Below, piece after piece: positions 1 through 5,628 of a DNA stretch of 8,138 nt. The notes below the pieces were generated by a model. The model saw nothing but the letters and a program-made list of their open reading frames with translations, ran no database searches and was not told where the DNA came from. Every line of letters begins with the position of its first letter. Position 1 is the stretch's first letter. The translations under genes and the position numbers were made by a program. The stretch covers positions 1-8,138 of the forward strand of contig CAZPFL010000212.1 in the NCBI GenBank assembly GCA_964585785.1. The letters are read 5' to 3'. Source of the stretch: WHUA01 sp964585785 (GTDB lineage: Bacteria; Pseudomonadota; Alphaproteobacteria; UBA8366).

Positions 1-1043
1 GCATCCGCACCGGCTGGCGCGTCATCCAGGGCCGGCCCGACTTCTTCAGCATCACGAAGAAGATGCACAACGCGCTGCAGGGCGGCGAGATCAATCTGAG
101 CGACCTGAAGCGGGACATCTATGAAGAGGTCGTCTACGAAAATGCCGTGCGGATGCATCTCGACCATGATCTCGTGGTCGTGCACGACCCGCAGCCGTTG
201 CCGCTGATCGAGTATTTCCGCAAGAAGTCGCCCTGGGTCTGGCGCTGTCACGTGGACCTGTCGCACCCCAATCCGGACGTCTGGTCCTATCTCGCGCCGT
301 TCATCGAGCGCTATGACGCCGTCGTCGTGTCGCTGCCGGAATACGCGCAGCGGATCAACCCGCCGCAGCGCTTCGTCATGCCGGCGATCAATCCATTTTC
401 GACGACAAACAAAGAGCTTTCCGACGCGGAGATCGACGACCGGCTCGATCACTACAAGATTCCGACGGATCTTCCGCTGGTCGTGCAAGTCTCGCGCTTC
501 GACCGCTGGAAGGACCCGCAGGGCGTGATCGACGCCTTCCGCATCGCGCGCAAGCAGGTCGACGCGACGCTCGTGCTGGTCGGCAACATCGCCACCGACG
601 ACCCCGAGGGCCAAGAGATCTTCTCCCAGCTATGCCAATGCAACGAGGAGCGCATCCGCATCCTCTCGGTGCAGGACACCGCGCTGGTCAACGCCTTGCA
701 GCGCCGCGCCGCGGTCGTGCTGCAGAAGTCGCTCCGCGAAGGCTTCGGCCTCACGGTGACCGAGGCGATGTGGAAGGGCACGCCGGTCATCGGCGGCAAG
801 GTCGGCGGCATCCGCCACCAGATCGAAGATGGCGAAAACGGCTTCCTGGTCGAGAGCGTGGACGAGGCGGCGGAGCGGATCGTCGAAATCGTGAAGAATC
901 CCGATCTCCGCCGGAAGCTCGGCGACAAGGCAAAAGAGACGGTGCGCGAACGTTTCCTGATGACGCGGCTGATGGAGGACTGGCTCGACCTCTATGCCGC
1001 CTTCGAGCCGAGCTTCCGGTTGAAGGGCAGCGGCGGGGCGTAG
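1..1043 (+). CDS. treT: TreT-like trehalose-forming glycosyltransferase (GT4), 5' truncated by window edge
   Basis: A GT-B fold family 4 glycosyltransferase that most resembles trehalose glycosyltransferring synthase (TreT), which joins glucose from a nucleotide sugar to glucose to give trehalose in the cytoplasm. The frame is open from base 3, so the gene begins upstream; an ATG at 63 is internal, because the 20 codons before it (GWRVIQGRPDFF and SITKK) match the family. The visible part is 346 residues, and full-length relatives are about 400. Visible motifs are HNALQG (residues 22-27), HDPQPLPL (61-68), the donor-site SRFDRWKDP (164-172) and the retaining-GT4 EX7E pair E246/E254 in REGFGLTVTEA. 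A GGKVGGI loop and DGENGFLV follow, as is usual for the family. The stop is TAG at 1041. galT starts 23 bases downstream, so co-transcription is likely. Family assignment is secure; exact donor and acceptor specificity is inferred from recalled TreT motifs and could differ. Confidence 0.85.
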   Translation, partial: IRTGWRVIQGRPDFFSITKKMHNALQGGEINLSDLKRDIYEEVVYENAVRMHLDHDLVVVHDPQPLPLIEYFRKKSPWVWRCHVDLSHPNPDVWSYLAPFIERYDAVVVSLPEYAQRINPPQRFVMPAINPFSTTNKELSDAEIDDRLDHYKIPTDLPLVVQVSRFDRWKDPQGVIDAFRIARKQVDATLVLVGNIATDDPEGQEIFSQLCQCNEERIRILSVQDTALVNALQRRAAVVLQKSLREGFGLTVTEAMWKGTPVIGGKVGGIRHQIEDGENGFLVESVDEAAERIVEIVKNPDLRRKLGDKAKETVRERFLMTRLMEDWLDLYAAFEPSFRLKGSGGA

Positions 1044-1066
1044 GGCATGCGAACGGGACGCGTTTC

Positions 1067-2080
1067 GTGAGCGAATTCCGTCAGGACCGGACGCGCGGCG
1101 CCTGGGTCATCATCGCCCCGGAACGCGGCCGCCGGCCGCACGAATGGCACAGCGGCGACGCCGCCGCGTCCCCGGTTCCGCCCTTCGATCCCGCCTGCCC
1201 CTTCTGCCCCGGCAACGAGCGCCAGCTGCCCGGCATCATCGGCGAGACGCCGGCGGACACGCCGCCGGGCTGGCGCGTGCGCGTCGTCCCCAACAAATAC
1301 CCGGCGCTCCGCCCGGAGGCGCCGCCGGCGCCATCCGCCGGCCGGGCCGCGCCCGGTTTCGGCCATCACGAAGTGATCATCGAAACCGGGCGGCACGACG
1401 CGGCTCTTGCGACGCTCGCGGACGCCGACCTCGACGCGGTCGTCCGGGCCTACCGGCACCGCTACACGGCACTCATGACGCAGCCGGGCGTGAAGGCCGT
1501 GCTCGTGTTCCGAAATCACGGCGGGCGCGCCGGCGCGTCCCTGCTGCATCCGCATTCCCAGGTGATGGCCATCGGTATGACGCCGCCACGGCTCGCCGAA
1601 GCCGCCGCCTGGGCGCGCGCGCAGTTCGCGAGCGAAGGCCGCTGCGTCACCTGCGACGAGATCGCGCGCGAGCTTGCGGACGGCAAGCGGATCGTGGAGG
1701 CGACGGACCATTTCGTGGCGCTCGTCCCCTACGCCGCGGCGAACCCCTTCGAGCAGGTGATCCTGCCGCGGCGTCATCATGCCGCCTTCGCGGAGACCGA
1801 CGATGCGGCGCTCGCCGAGCTCGGCCGTCTGCTGCGCCGCTCGCTCCACCGGCTCCGGACCGCCCTCGACGATCCGCCCTACAACTTCGTCATCGAATCC
1901 GTCGAGGCGGACCCCGCCGACGCGCCCTTCCTGCATTGGGGGCTTCGCATCGTCCCCATTCTCGTCAGGCCGGGCGGCTTCGAGCTCGGCTCCGGCCTGC
2001 CGATCAACCCGTCGCTGCCCGAAGACGACGCAGCCGCGCTACGGGCTGCGGCGGACACGCCCAGGGCAGAAACGCCTTGA
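1067..2080 (+). CDS. galT: galactose-1-phosphate uridylyltransferase
   Basis: A HIT-superfamily nucleotidyltransferase of the Leloir pathway that exchanges UMP between UDP-glucose and galactose-1-phosphate. It has 337 residues, close to the usual 330-350. The zinc cysteines are C44 and C47 in CPFCPGN. PNKYPAL is at 75-81 and GHHEVIIET at 99-107; H110 is the probable counterpart of E. coli H115. The active-site HPHSQ is at 161-165, where H163 is the predicted uridylylated nucleophile. A second CxxC lies at 193-196. YNFVIES and HWGLRIVP mark the C-terminal half. Two departures from common GalTs are visible: HPHSQ in place of HPHGQ, and HWGLR where many relatives have HWHIE. I chose GTG 1067 because homology (SEFRQDRTRGAWVIIAPER) begins right there; the ATG at 1047 is in another frame. 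The ribosome binding site is weak (GGGACG), so coupling to the glycosyltransferase gene is plausible. Another sugar-1-phosphate specificity cannot be excluded. Confidence 0.88.
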   Translation: MSEFRQDRTRGAWVIIAPERGRRPHEWHSGDAAASPVPPFDPACPFCPGNERQLPGIIGETPADTPPGWRVRVVPNKYPALRPEAPPAPSAGRAAPGFGHHEVIIETGRHDAALATLADADLDAVVRAYRHRYTALMTQPGVKAVLVFRNHGGRAGASLLHPHSQVMAIGMTPPRLAEAAAWARAQFASEGRCVTCDEIARELADGKRIVEATDHFVALVPYAAANPFEQVILPRRHHAAFAETDDAALAELGRLLRRSLHRLRTALDDPPYNFVIESVEADPADAPFLHWGLRIVPILVRPGGFELGSGLPINPSLPEDDAAALRAAADTPRAETP

Positions 2081-2092
2081 GCGATATCAACA

Positions 2093-2113
2093 AAGCGGAA
2101 ACCAGTTCCGCTT
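2093..2113 (+). terminator. 8-bp hairpin after galT (weak terminator or processing site)
   Basis: AAGCGGAA (2093-2100) and TTCCGCTT (2106-2113) form a perfect 8-bp stem around the loop ACCAG, starting 13 bases after the galT stop. No T-run follows, so a full intrinsic terminator is unlikely. It could attenuate or protect the upstream mRNA end. Confidence 0.4.
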
Positions 2114-2135
2114 AGGCTGTCACAAAACCGGTTCC
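2099..2135. promoter_or_regulatory. tandem near-palindromic 11-mers in the galT / beta-CASP gap
   Basis: AAACCAGTTCC (2099-2109) and AAACCGGTTCC (2125-2135) differ at one base, are offset by 26 bases, and are each nearly two-fold symmetric. The second contains the perfect palindrome AACCGGTT (2126-2133). The arrangement resembles a tandem operator, but I see no convincing -35/-10 pair beside it, and the first copy also belongs to the hairpin stem and loop. Treat it as a candidate only. Confidence 0.25.
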
Positions 2136-2148
2136 AGGAGGAAACGCC

Positions 2149-2217
2149 TTGAATCCCAACGCCCTGATTGCCGCCTTCGCCCCGCCGCGGCGGGCGGAAA
2201 GCCGCCGATCGTCATGA
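2149..2217 (+). CDS. candidate 22-codon leader ORF coupled to the beta-CASP gene
   Basis: A TTG-initiated ORF of 22 codons (MNPNALIAAF..., rich in Ala, Pro, Arg and Ser towards the end). It has the strongest ribosome binding site in this region, AGGAGG at 2136-2141, seven bases before the TTG. Its TGA (2215-2217) overlaps the beta-CASP ATG (2214-2216) as ATGA. The beta-CASP start has only a poor, distant GGAAAG of its own (2196-2201), so translation through this leader with re-initiation is an attractive reading. No homology is recognised. Alternatives are that the leader is the stub of an N-terminus lost by frameshift, or that the Shine-Dalgarno is incidental. It is seen only as an ORF; no product is known. 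Confidence 0.4.
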   Translation: MNPNALIAAFAPPRRAESRRSS

Positions 2218-3572
2218 AGATCACCTTCCTCGGCGGCGTCGGGACCGTCACCGGCTCGAAATACCTGCTGGAAAGCGACCACAGCCGGATCATGGTCGAT
2301 TGCGGTCTGTTTCAGGGCTTCAAGCACCTCCGTCAGCGCAACTGGGCGGCGCTGCCGATCGCCCCGGACAGCATCGACACGGTCATCCTGACCCACGCCC
2401 ATCTCGACCACAGCGGCTATCTGCCGCTCCTCATAAGGAACGGCTTCCGCGGCCGGATTCACGCGACCGAGCTGACCTACGAGCTGTGCCGCATCCTGCT
2501 GCCGGACAGTGGCTTCCTGCAGGAAAAGGACGCGGAATTCGCCAACCGGCACCGCTTCTCGAAGCACCATCCGGCGCTGCCGCTCTATACCAAGCTGGAT
2601 GCCGAGCGCTCGCTCGAGCGCTTCGCGCCGATCGCGTTCAATAAGACCCTGTCGCTGCAGGGCGGCCTCACGGTCAACTTCCACCCGGCGGGGCATATCC
2701 TCGGCGCCTCGATCGTCGAGATCAATGTCGACGGGCGGACGATCATCTTCTCGGGCGATCTCGGCCGGCCCAACAGCGCCACCATGGTTGACCCGACGAT
2801 CATCCGCCGCGCCGATTTTCTTCTCGTCGAATCCACCTACGGCAACCGGATCCACGAGCGGCGCGATCCCGAGGACGCGCTGGCCGACGTGATCAACCGG
2901 ACGGCCGCGCGCGGTGGAACCGTGGTCATCCCGTCCTTCGCCGTCGGCCGCGCGCAGACGCTGCTCTATCACATTGCATGCCTGAAACGCAGCAACCGTA
3001 TTCCAGACCTGCCGGTCTTCCTGGACAGCCCGATGGCCATCGACGTCAGCGAAATCTTCTGCGAGTACCGGCCGGTGCACCGACTGAGCGAGCATGACTG
3101 CCGCGCCGCCTGCGGGGTCGCGCGGTATGTGCACGAAGCGGAAGAGTCGAAGGCGCTCGACGCCGATCCGGTACCCAAGGTCATCATCTCGGCAAGCGGC
3201 ATGGCCACCGGCGGGCGCGTGCTGCATCATATCAAGCGCTACGCGCCCGACGAGCGGAGCATGATCCTGTTCGCGGGCTTCCAGGCCGGCGGCACGCGCG
3301 GCGCGGCAATGACCGCCGGCGCCGACAAGATCAAGATTCACGGGGAATACATACCGGTGCGGGCCGAGGTCTCGAACCTGCACATGCTGTCCGCGCATGC
3401 GGACGCCGACGAGATCATGGGCTGGCTCCGGCATTTCGAGCGGCCGCCGAAAACCACCTTCGTGACCCATGGCGAGCCGGACGCCTCCGACGCGCTGCGC
3501 CACCGCATCGAAGAAGAGCTCGGCTGGAACTGCATCGTCCCCGACTATCGCGACGAGGTCGAGCTGGCATGA
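2214..3572 (+). CDS. beta-CASP metallo-beta-lactamase (RNA-processing nuclease, YSH1/RNase J-like superfamily)
   Basis: A predicted cytoplasmic zinc-dependent ribonuclease of the COG1236 type (CPSF73/YSH1-like), 452 residues, the normal size. The metallo-beta-lactamase part carries FLGGVGTVTGSKY at the N-terminus, the zinc motif HAHLDH (61-66), GHILGAS with H161, and SGDLG with D182. The beta-CASP insertion follows, with motif A E206 (LLVESTYGNR), PSFAVGRAQ (240-248), SASGMATGGR (326-335), HGEYIPVRAEV (376-386), motif B H395 (SAHAD) and motif C H419 (THGEPDA). All catalytic metal ligands expected for an active enzyme are present. ATG 2214 is chosen because family homology starts there; the frame is open further upstream but without similarity. 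The start overlaps the stop of a short leader ORF. The next gene encodes a PRPP synthase homologue, a pairing I recall from other proteobacteria, often with a thymidine/AMP phosphorylase gene that is absent here. RNA specificity is inferred from the family. Confidence 0.92.
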   Translation: MKITFLGGVGTVTGSKYLLESDHSRIMVDCGLFQGFKHLRQRNWAALPIAPDSIDTVILTHAHLDHSGYLPLLIRNGFRGRIHATELTYELCRILLPDSGFLQEKDAEFANRHRFSKHHPALPLYTKLDAERSLERFAPIAFNKTLSLQGGLTVNFHPAGHILGASIVEINVDGRTIIFSGDLGRPNSATMVDPTIIRRADFLLVESTYGNRIHERRDPEDALADVINRTAARGGTVVIPSFAVGRAQTLLYHIACLKRSNRIPDLPVFLDSPMAIDVSEIFCEYRPVHRLSEHDCRAACGVARYVHEAEESKALDADPVPKVIISASGMATGGRVLHHIKRYAPDERSMILFAGFQAGGTRGAAMTAGADKIKIHGEYIPVRAEVSNLHMLSAHADADEIMGWLRHFERPPKTTFVTHGEPDASDALRHRIEEELGWNCIVPDYRDEVELA

Positions 3573-3588
3573 CCGGCGCTGCAGCGAT

Positions 3589-3678
3589 GCCGTGCGTCCT
3601 TCGACAAGCTCAGGATGAGGACCATTCTTCATGGCAAGAAGACAAGCCTCATGCTGAGCTTGTCGAAGCACGCAGGGC
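3589..3678. repeat. long interspersed inverted repeat (CTTCGACAAGCTCAG type)
   Basis: Two 32-base arms (3589-3620 and 3647-3678) are inverted copies of each other with three mismatches and flank a 26-base loop. The core is TTCGACAAGCTCAGGATGAG on the left and its counterpart ending in GCTTGTCGAAGCACGC on the right. This core is a familiar dispersed palindrome of alphaproteobacterial genomes; when translated by accident it gives peptides like LRQAQDE and ELVEAR. It lies wholly in the 181-base gap between the beta-CASP and PRPP synthase genes. The family identity comes from memory; copy number elsewhere in this genome cannot be seen. Confidence 0.85.
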
Positions 3679-3684
3679 GTTTTT
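3647..3684 (+). terminator. candidate intrinsic terminator formed by the repeat's right arm and a T5 tract
   Basis: The right arm of the inverted repeat ends at 3678 and is followed by a single G and then TTTTT (3680-3684). In RNA this is a long stem followed by a short U-tract, the layout of an intrinsic terminator for the beta-CASP transcript. The stem is imperfect and the loop is large, so read-through into the PRPP synthase gene is possible. Confidence 0.4.
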
Positions 3685-3753
3685 CCCAATCTCGGGAGAC
3701 ATCGGGCGCATTTTCATTCATGCAGGCCGCTCTCTCATTGAAGGCGCTGCCCC

Positions 3754-4650
3754 ATGACTGGCCCTCTGCTGATCGCGCTGCCCGGGAACGATGCGCTCGC
3801 GGACGCGCTCGTCCGGCTGCTCGATGGCGAACGCGGACGGGTCGAGCTGCGGTCCTTTCCCGACGGCGAGACCTATCTGCGCTATGAAGACGCGGTGGCG
3901 GGGCGGAACCTCGTGCTGGTCTGCACGCTGGACCGCCCAAATGAAAAGTTCCTGCCGCTCCTGTTCGCCGCCTCGACGGCGCGCGCGCTCAGCGCGGCGT
4001 CCGTCGGCCTCGTCGCGCCCTACCTCGCCTACATGCGCCAGGACAAGCAGTTCAAGCCGGGCGAAGCAGTCACCTCGACCGTCTTCGCGGAATCGCTTTC
4101 GCGCCACGTCGACTGGCTGGTCACGGTCGATCCGCACCTGCACCGCCGAAGCGGGCTCGACGAGATCTACGGCGTACCCGCGGCGGCGCTTCACGCCGCG
4201 CCGCTGTTATCGGCGTGGATCGCGGCGAACGTGACGCAGCCGATTTTGATCGGCCCGGACGGCGAAAGCGAGCAGTGGGTCGCGGCCGTCGCCTGCGACG
4301 CCAAGGCACCTTATGTCGTGCTCGAAAAGACACGGCGCGGCGACCGCGATGTAATCGTCTCGGTCCCCGAGGTCGAGCGCTGGCGAAACCATACGCCGGT
4401 GCTGGTCGATGACATCGTTTCGACCGGACGGACGATGATCGAGACGATCGGACATCTCGCCGCCGCGGGCATGAAACCGCCGGTCTGCATCGCCGTGCAC
4501 GGCGTGTTTGCCGACCGCGCCTTTCAGGACCTGCGCGACGCCGGCGCCGCGCGCATTGTCACCAGCAATACCATCGCGCACGAGACCAACGGCATCGACG
4601 TGACGGCGCTGATTGCGGACGGCGTCCGCCGATTGTCCCCGCGGCGCTAA
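3754..4650 (+). CDS. prs: ribose-phosphate pyrophosphokinase (PRPP synthase) homologue
   Basis: A predicted cytosolic enzyme that makes phosphoribosyl pyrophosphate from ribose-5-phosphate and ATP, feeding nucleotide, histidine and NAD synthesis. At 298 residues it is slightly shorter than the roughly 310-320 of housekeeping Prs. Visible motifs are FPDGETYLR (35-43), the ATP-binding RQDKQF (95-100), the metal-binding DPHLHR (126-131), GPDGESE (168-174), the flexible catalytic loop EKTRRGDRD (191-199), and the PRPP loop VLVDDIVSTGRT (216-227). Key acidic residues D219/D220 are intact. The start is ATG 3754 with a modest GAAGG nine bases upstream. It follows the beta-CASP gene on the same strand after a gap holding a long inverted repeat. 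The divergent DPHLHR and RQDKQF forms suggest a second, specialised PRPP synthase rather than the housekeeping copy; that is inference. The symbol is used in the family sense. Confidence 0.88.
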   Translation: MTGPLLIALPGNDALADALVRLLDGERGRVELRSFPDGETYLRYEDAVAGRNLVLVCTLDRPNEKFLPLLFAASTARALSAASVGLVAPYLAYMRQDKQFKPGEAVTSTVFAESLSRHVDWLVTVDPHLHRRSGLDEIYGVPAAALHAAPLLSAWIAANVTQPILIGPDGESEQWVAAVACDAKAPYVVLEKTRRGDRDVIVSVPEVERWRNHTPVLVDDIVSTGRTMIETIGHLAAAGMKPPVCIAVHGVFADRAFQDLRDAGAARIVTSNTIAHETNGIDVTALIADGVRRLSPRR

Positions 4651-4742
4651 TCGCAAGAAACGCCCCATGACACCCCTCGTATACGGCCGAATAAATTCCG
4701 CCGGAACAACGGAATAAACGATTTCGATTGGATCGGGTTTGT

Positions 4743-4767
4743 TCGTTCAGAGCGACAGCCTTTTTTT
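4743..4767 (+). terminator. weak candidate terminator downstream of the PRPP synthase gene
   Basis: TCGTT (4743-4747) can pair with AGCGA (4751-4755) through five pairs, one of them G-U. CAGCC and then seven T residues (4761-4767) follow. The stem is short and separated from the T-run, so this is a poor terminator on its own. It is the only T-run in a sensible place about 110 bases past the gene's stop. Confidence 0.25.
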
Positions 4768-4929
4768 CCGATTGATCGGCGCGAATGGACAATTCAGCAC
4801 TAGGTCGATTTGAATGGGCGGGGGGAAAATGGCCGATAAACCGGGCCCTCGACCACTTTTGCAAGAAAATCAATTAAACAAATTAAGCCTCTCAGGGAAA
4901 CCGTTAAATCCGATCAAACTTGTATTCCC

Positions 4930-4935
4930 TATAAT
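4930..4935 (+). promoter_or_regulatory. candidate -10 box for the small orphan gene
   Basis: A perfect TATAAT sits in the AT-rich stretch 94 bases before the preferred ATG at 5024. No good -35 lies at 16-18 bases: TTAAAT (4904-4909) is 20 bases upstream, and no extended -10 TG is present. Transcription would begin near 4942 and include the 7-bp dyad at 4963-4982. AT-rich DNA yields chance matches, so confidence is moderate. Confidence 0.4.
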
Positions 4936-4962
4936 TACTAAGTAGCTTTACATCCTTCACTG

Positions 4963-4982
4963 ATGCGATATATGGATCGCAT
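4963..4982. promoter_or_regulatory. 7-bp dyad ahead of the small orphan gene
   Basis: ATGCGAT (4963-4969) and ATCGCAT (4976-4982) are perfect inverted copies around the 6-base spacer ATATGG. The dyad lies between the candidate -10 box and both possible starts (4991 and 5024). It could be a protein operator, possibly for self-control by the basic product, or a hairpin in the mRNA leader. The sequence shows only the symmetry. Confidence 0.4.
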
Positions 4983-5023
4983 AACTTTCAATGCACGTCA
5001 GTAATCCGAGGCGAAAGAAAATT

Positions 5024-5314
5024 ATGACTATCAACGAATCTGATCTGACCAAGGGACAAATTCGGAAGCTTAATGCGCTTCGGAAGTCGATTGGTGATTC
5101 CTTGGCGGAAGAAGCGTTCGCGAAATGGCTCAAGCAGCAAAAGTCCGAAACGAACGAAGTTCGGGTGGACCCCGTTGCCGAACTGATCGCTGATGCGATG
5201 ATGCCGCTTCTGAAGAAGAAGGAATTGAACCTGGGTCGTTACGGTTATTCGATCAAGCGAGCGAGAGGCAAAGGCGCCAAAGGGATCATCATCACTCGCC
5301 TCGAAAAGTCATAA
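5024..5314 (+). CDS. small basic hypothetical protein (96 aa)
   Basis: I do not recognise this family. The product is short, hydrophilic and lysine/arginine-rich, with no membrane segment or signal peptide. Residues 8-40 (LTKGQIRKLNALRKSIGDSL and AEEAFAKWLKQQ) should form one or two charged helices. Residues 49-66 (DPVAELIADAMMPLL) suggest another helix, and the tail (71-96, GRYGYSIKRARGKGAKGIII then TRLEKS) is strongly basic, which would suit nucleic-acid binding. I prefer ATG 5024, with GAAAG six bases upstream and GAGG twelve bases upstream, over ATG 4991, which would add MHVSNPRRKKI without a visible ribosome binding site. G+C is about half (28/60 in 5041-5100), well below the neighbouring genes. 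Its codon pattern and isolated position suggest acquisition by transfer or a fast-evolving orphan. That it is coding is likely but unproven. Confidence 0.65.
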   Translation: MTINESDLTKGQIRKLNALRKSIGDSLAEEAFAKWLKQQKSETNEVRVDPVAELIADAMMPLLKKKELNLGRYGYSIKRARGKGAKGIIITRLEKS

Positions 5315-5325
5315 ATTTTTGACTT
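5306..5325 (+). other. small hairpin spanning the orphan gene's stop codon
   Basis: AAGTCA (5306-5311) pairs with TGACTT (5320-5325) around an A/T loop containing the TAA stop. No T-run follows directly; a T5 tract comes later (5337-5341). It might help end transcription, but a 6-bp A/T-rich stem is weak. Confidence 0.25.
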
Positions 5326-5357
5326 AAGATCGTCGCTTTTTCTCCAACAAACACACG

Positions 5358-5408
5358 CATTTCCGCGCTCCTCGTCCGCAGACGGAATCGTCTGCGGGCG
5401 CGGAAGTG
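5358..5408. other. large two-part stem-loop
   Basis: An outer stem pairs 5358-5368 with 5398-5408 (11 pairs including one G-T), and an inner stem pairs 5376-5384 with 5389-5397 (nine perfect pairs) around the tetraloop GAAT. A 7-base bulge TCCTCGT lies on the left side only. This is the most stable structure visible in the non-coding DNA. No T-run follows on the plus strand, and reading on the minus strand the following bases are only moderately T-rich (CGTGTGTTTGTTGG spans the lower stem and flank). It could be a factor-assisted terminator, an mRNA 3' end or a small RNA element; function is not determined. Confidence 0.55.
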
Positions 5409-5517
5409 TTATGCCGTTGTCCGTGACTTTGGCCGGTTCGCGAACAAGGCCGGCCCCTGGTAGACCGGCCGCCGAGGGGACATTCCACCATTTTTCCGTC
5501 GCTAAAGCGGCAAAATG

Positions 5518-5535
5518 TCGATTAAGCTTGATTGA
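5518..5535. promoter_or_regulatory. imperfect dyad, possible IclR operator
   Basis: The 18 bases TCGATTAAGCTTGATTGA match their own reverse complement at 14 of 18 positions, centred on AAGCTT. IclR proteins commonly bind imperfect palindromes near their own promoters, and this one lies 94 bases before the leader ORF. No promoter boxes are clear nearby, so this is a candidate by position and symmetry only. Confidence 0.3.
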
Positions 5536-5628
5536 AGCCGGCTGACGACGCGCGGCAGGCATCGGCGATGCCGCTCCCGGCGTCCGACCTCGTCCGCCGC
5601 GCCGGGGAATTGAAGAGGAGGCCCTGCC

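Larger units (their letters stand above)
4651..5023. other. intergenic region with an AT-rich core
   Basis: These 373 bases between the PRPP synthase gene and the small orphan gene contain no coding frame I can support. By hand count 4861-4980 has 43 G/C of 120 (36%), against 49 of 60 (82%) in 3961-4020 inside the PRPP synthase gene. Visible elements are a short inverted repeat ATTCCG/CGGAAT (4695-4700 and 4710-4715), the palindrome CGTATACG (4678-4685), a T7 run (4761-4767), a perfect TATAAT (4930-4935) and a 7-bp dyad (4963-4982). Confidence 0.6.
5315..5628. other. structured intergenic region between the orphan gene and the IclR unit
   Basis: No gene is supported in these 314 bases. They hold a 51-base stem-loop (5358-5408), three copies or anti-copies of a GGCCGG/CCGGCC block able to form mutually exclusive stems (5431-5436, 5448-5455, 5465-5470), a T5 tract (5491-5495) and an imperfect dyad (5518-5535). 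The IclR reading frame is open back to TTG 5532, but I consider that part non-coding for lack of a ribosome binding site or similarity. Confidence 0.5.

Noticed and set aside
1047..1070. ATG 1047 as the galT start or a further leader ORF
   Set aside because: It is out of frame with galT, encodes only seven residues and lacks a ribosome binding site.
992..1936. 314-codon minus-strand frame opposite galT
   Set aside because: Shadow of galT with no recognisable family and compositional bias typical of antisense frames in GC-rich DNA.
3589..3678. Inverted repeat as a CRISPR unit or insertion-sequence end
   Set aside because: There is only one pair of inverted arms, no regularly spaced direct repeats, no transposase and no target duplication in sight.
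2112..3689. 525-codon open frame on the minus strand opposite the beta-CASP gene
   Set aside because: The plus frame has full nuclease motifs; the antisense product is low-complexity Arg/Ala/Gly/Val and its N-terminus is read from the inverted repeat. It is a GC-bias artefact.
5319..5324. TTGACT as a -35 box for the IclR unit
   Set aside because: No -10-like hexamer lies 16-18 bases downstream (CTCCAA at 5342-5347), and the bases belong to the small hairpin after the orphan gene.
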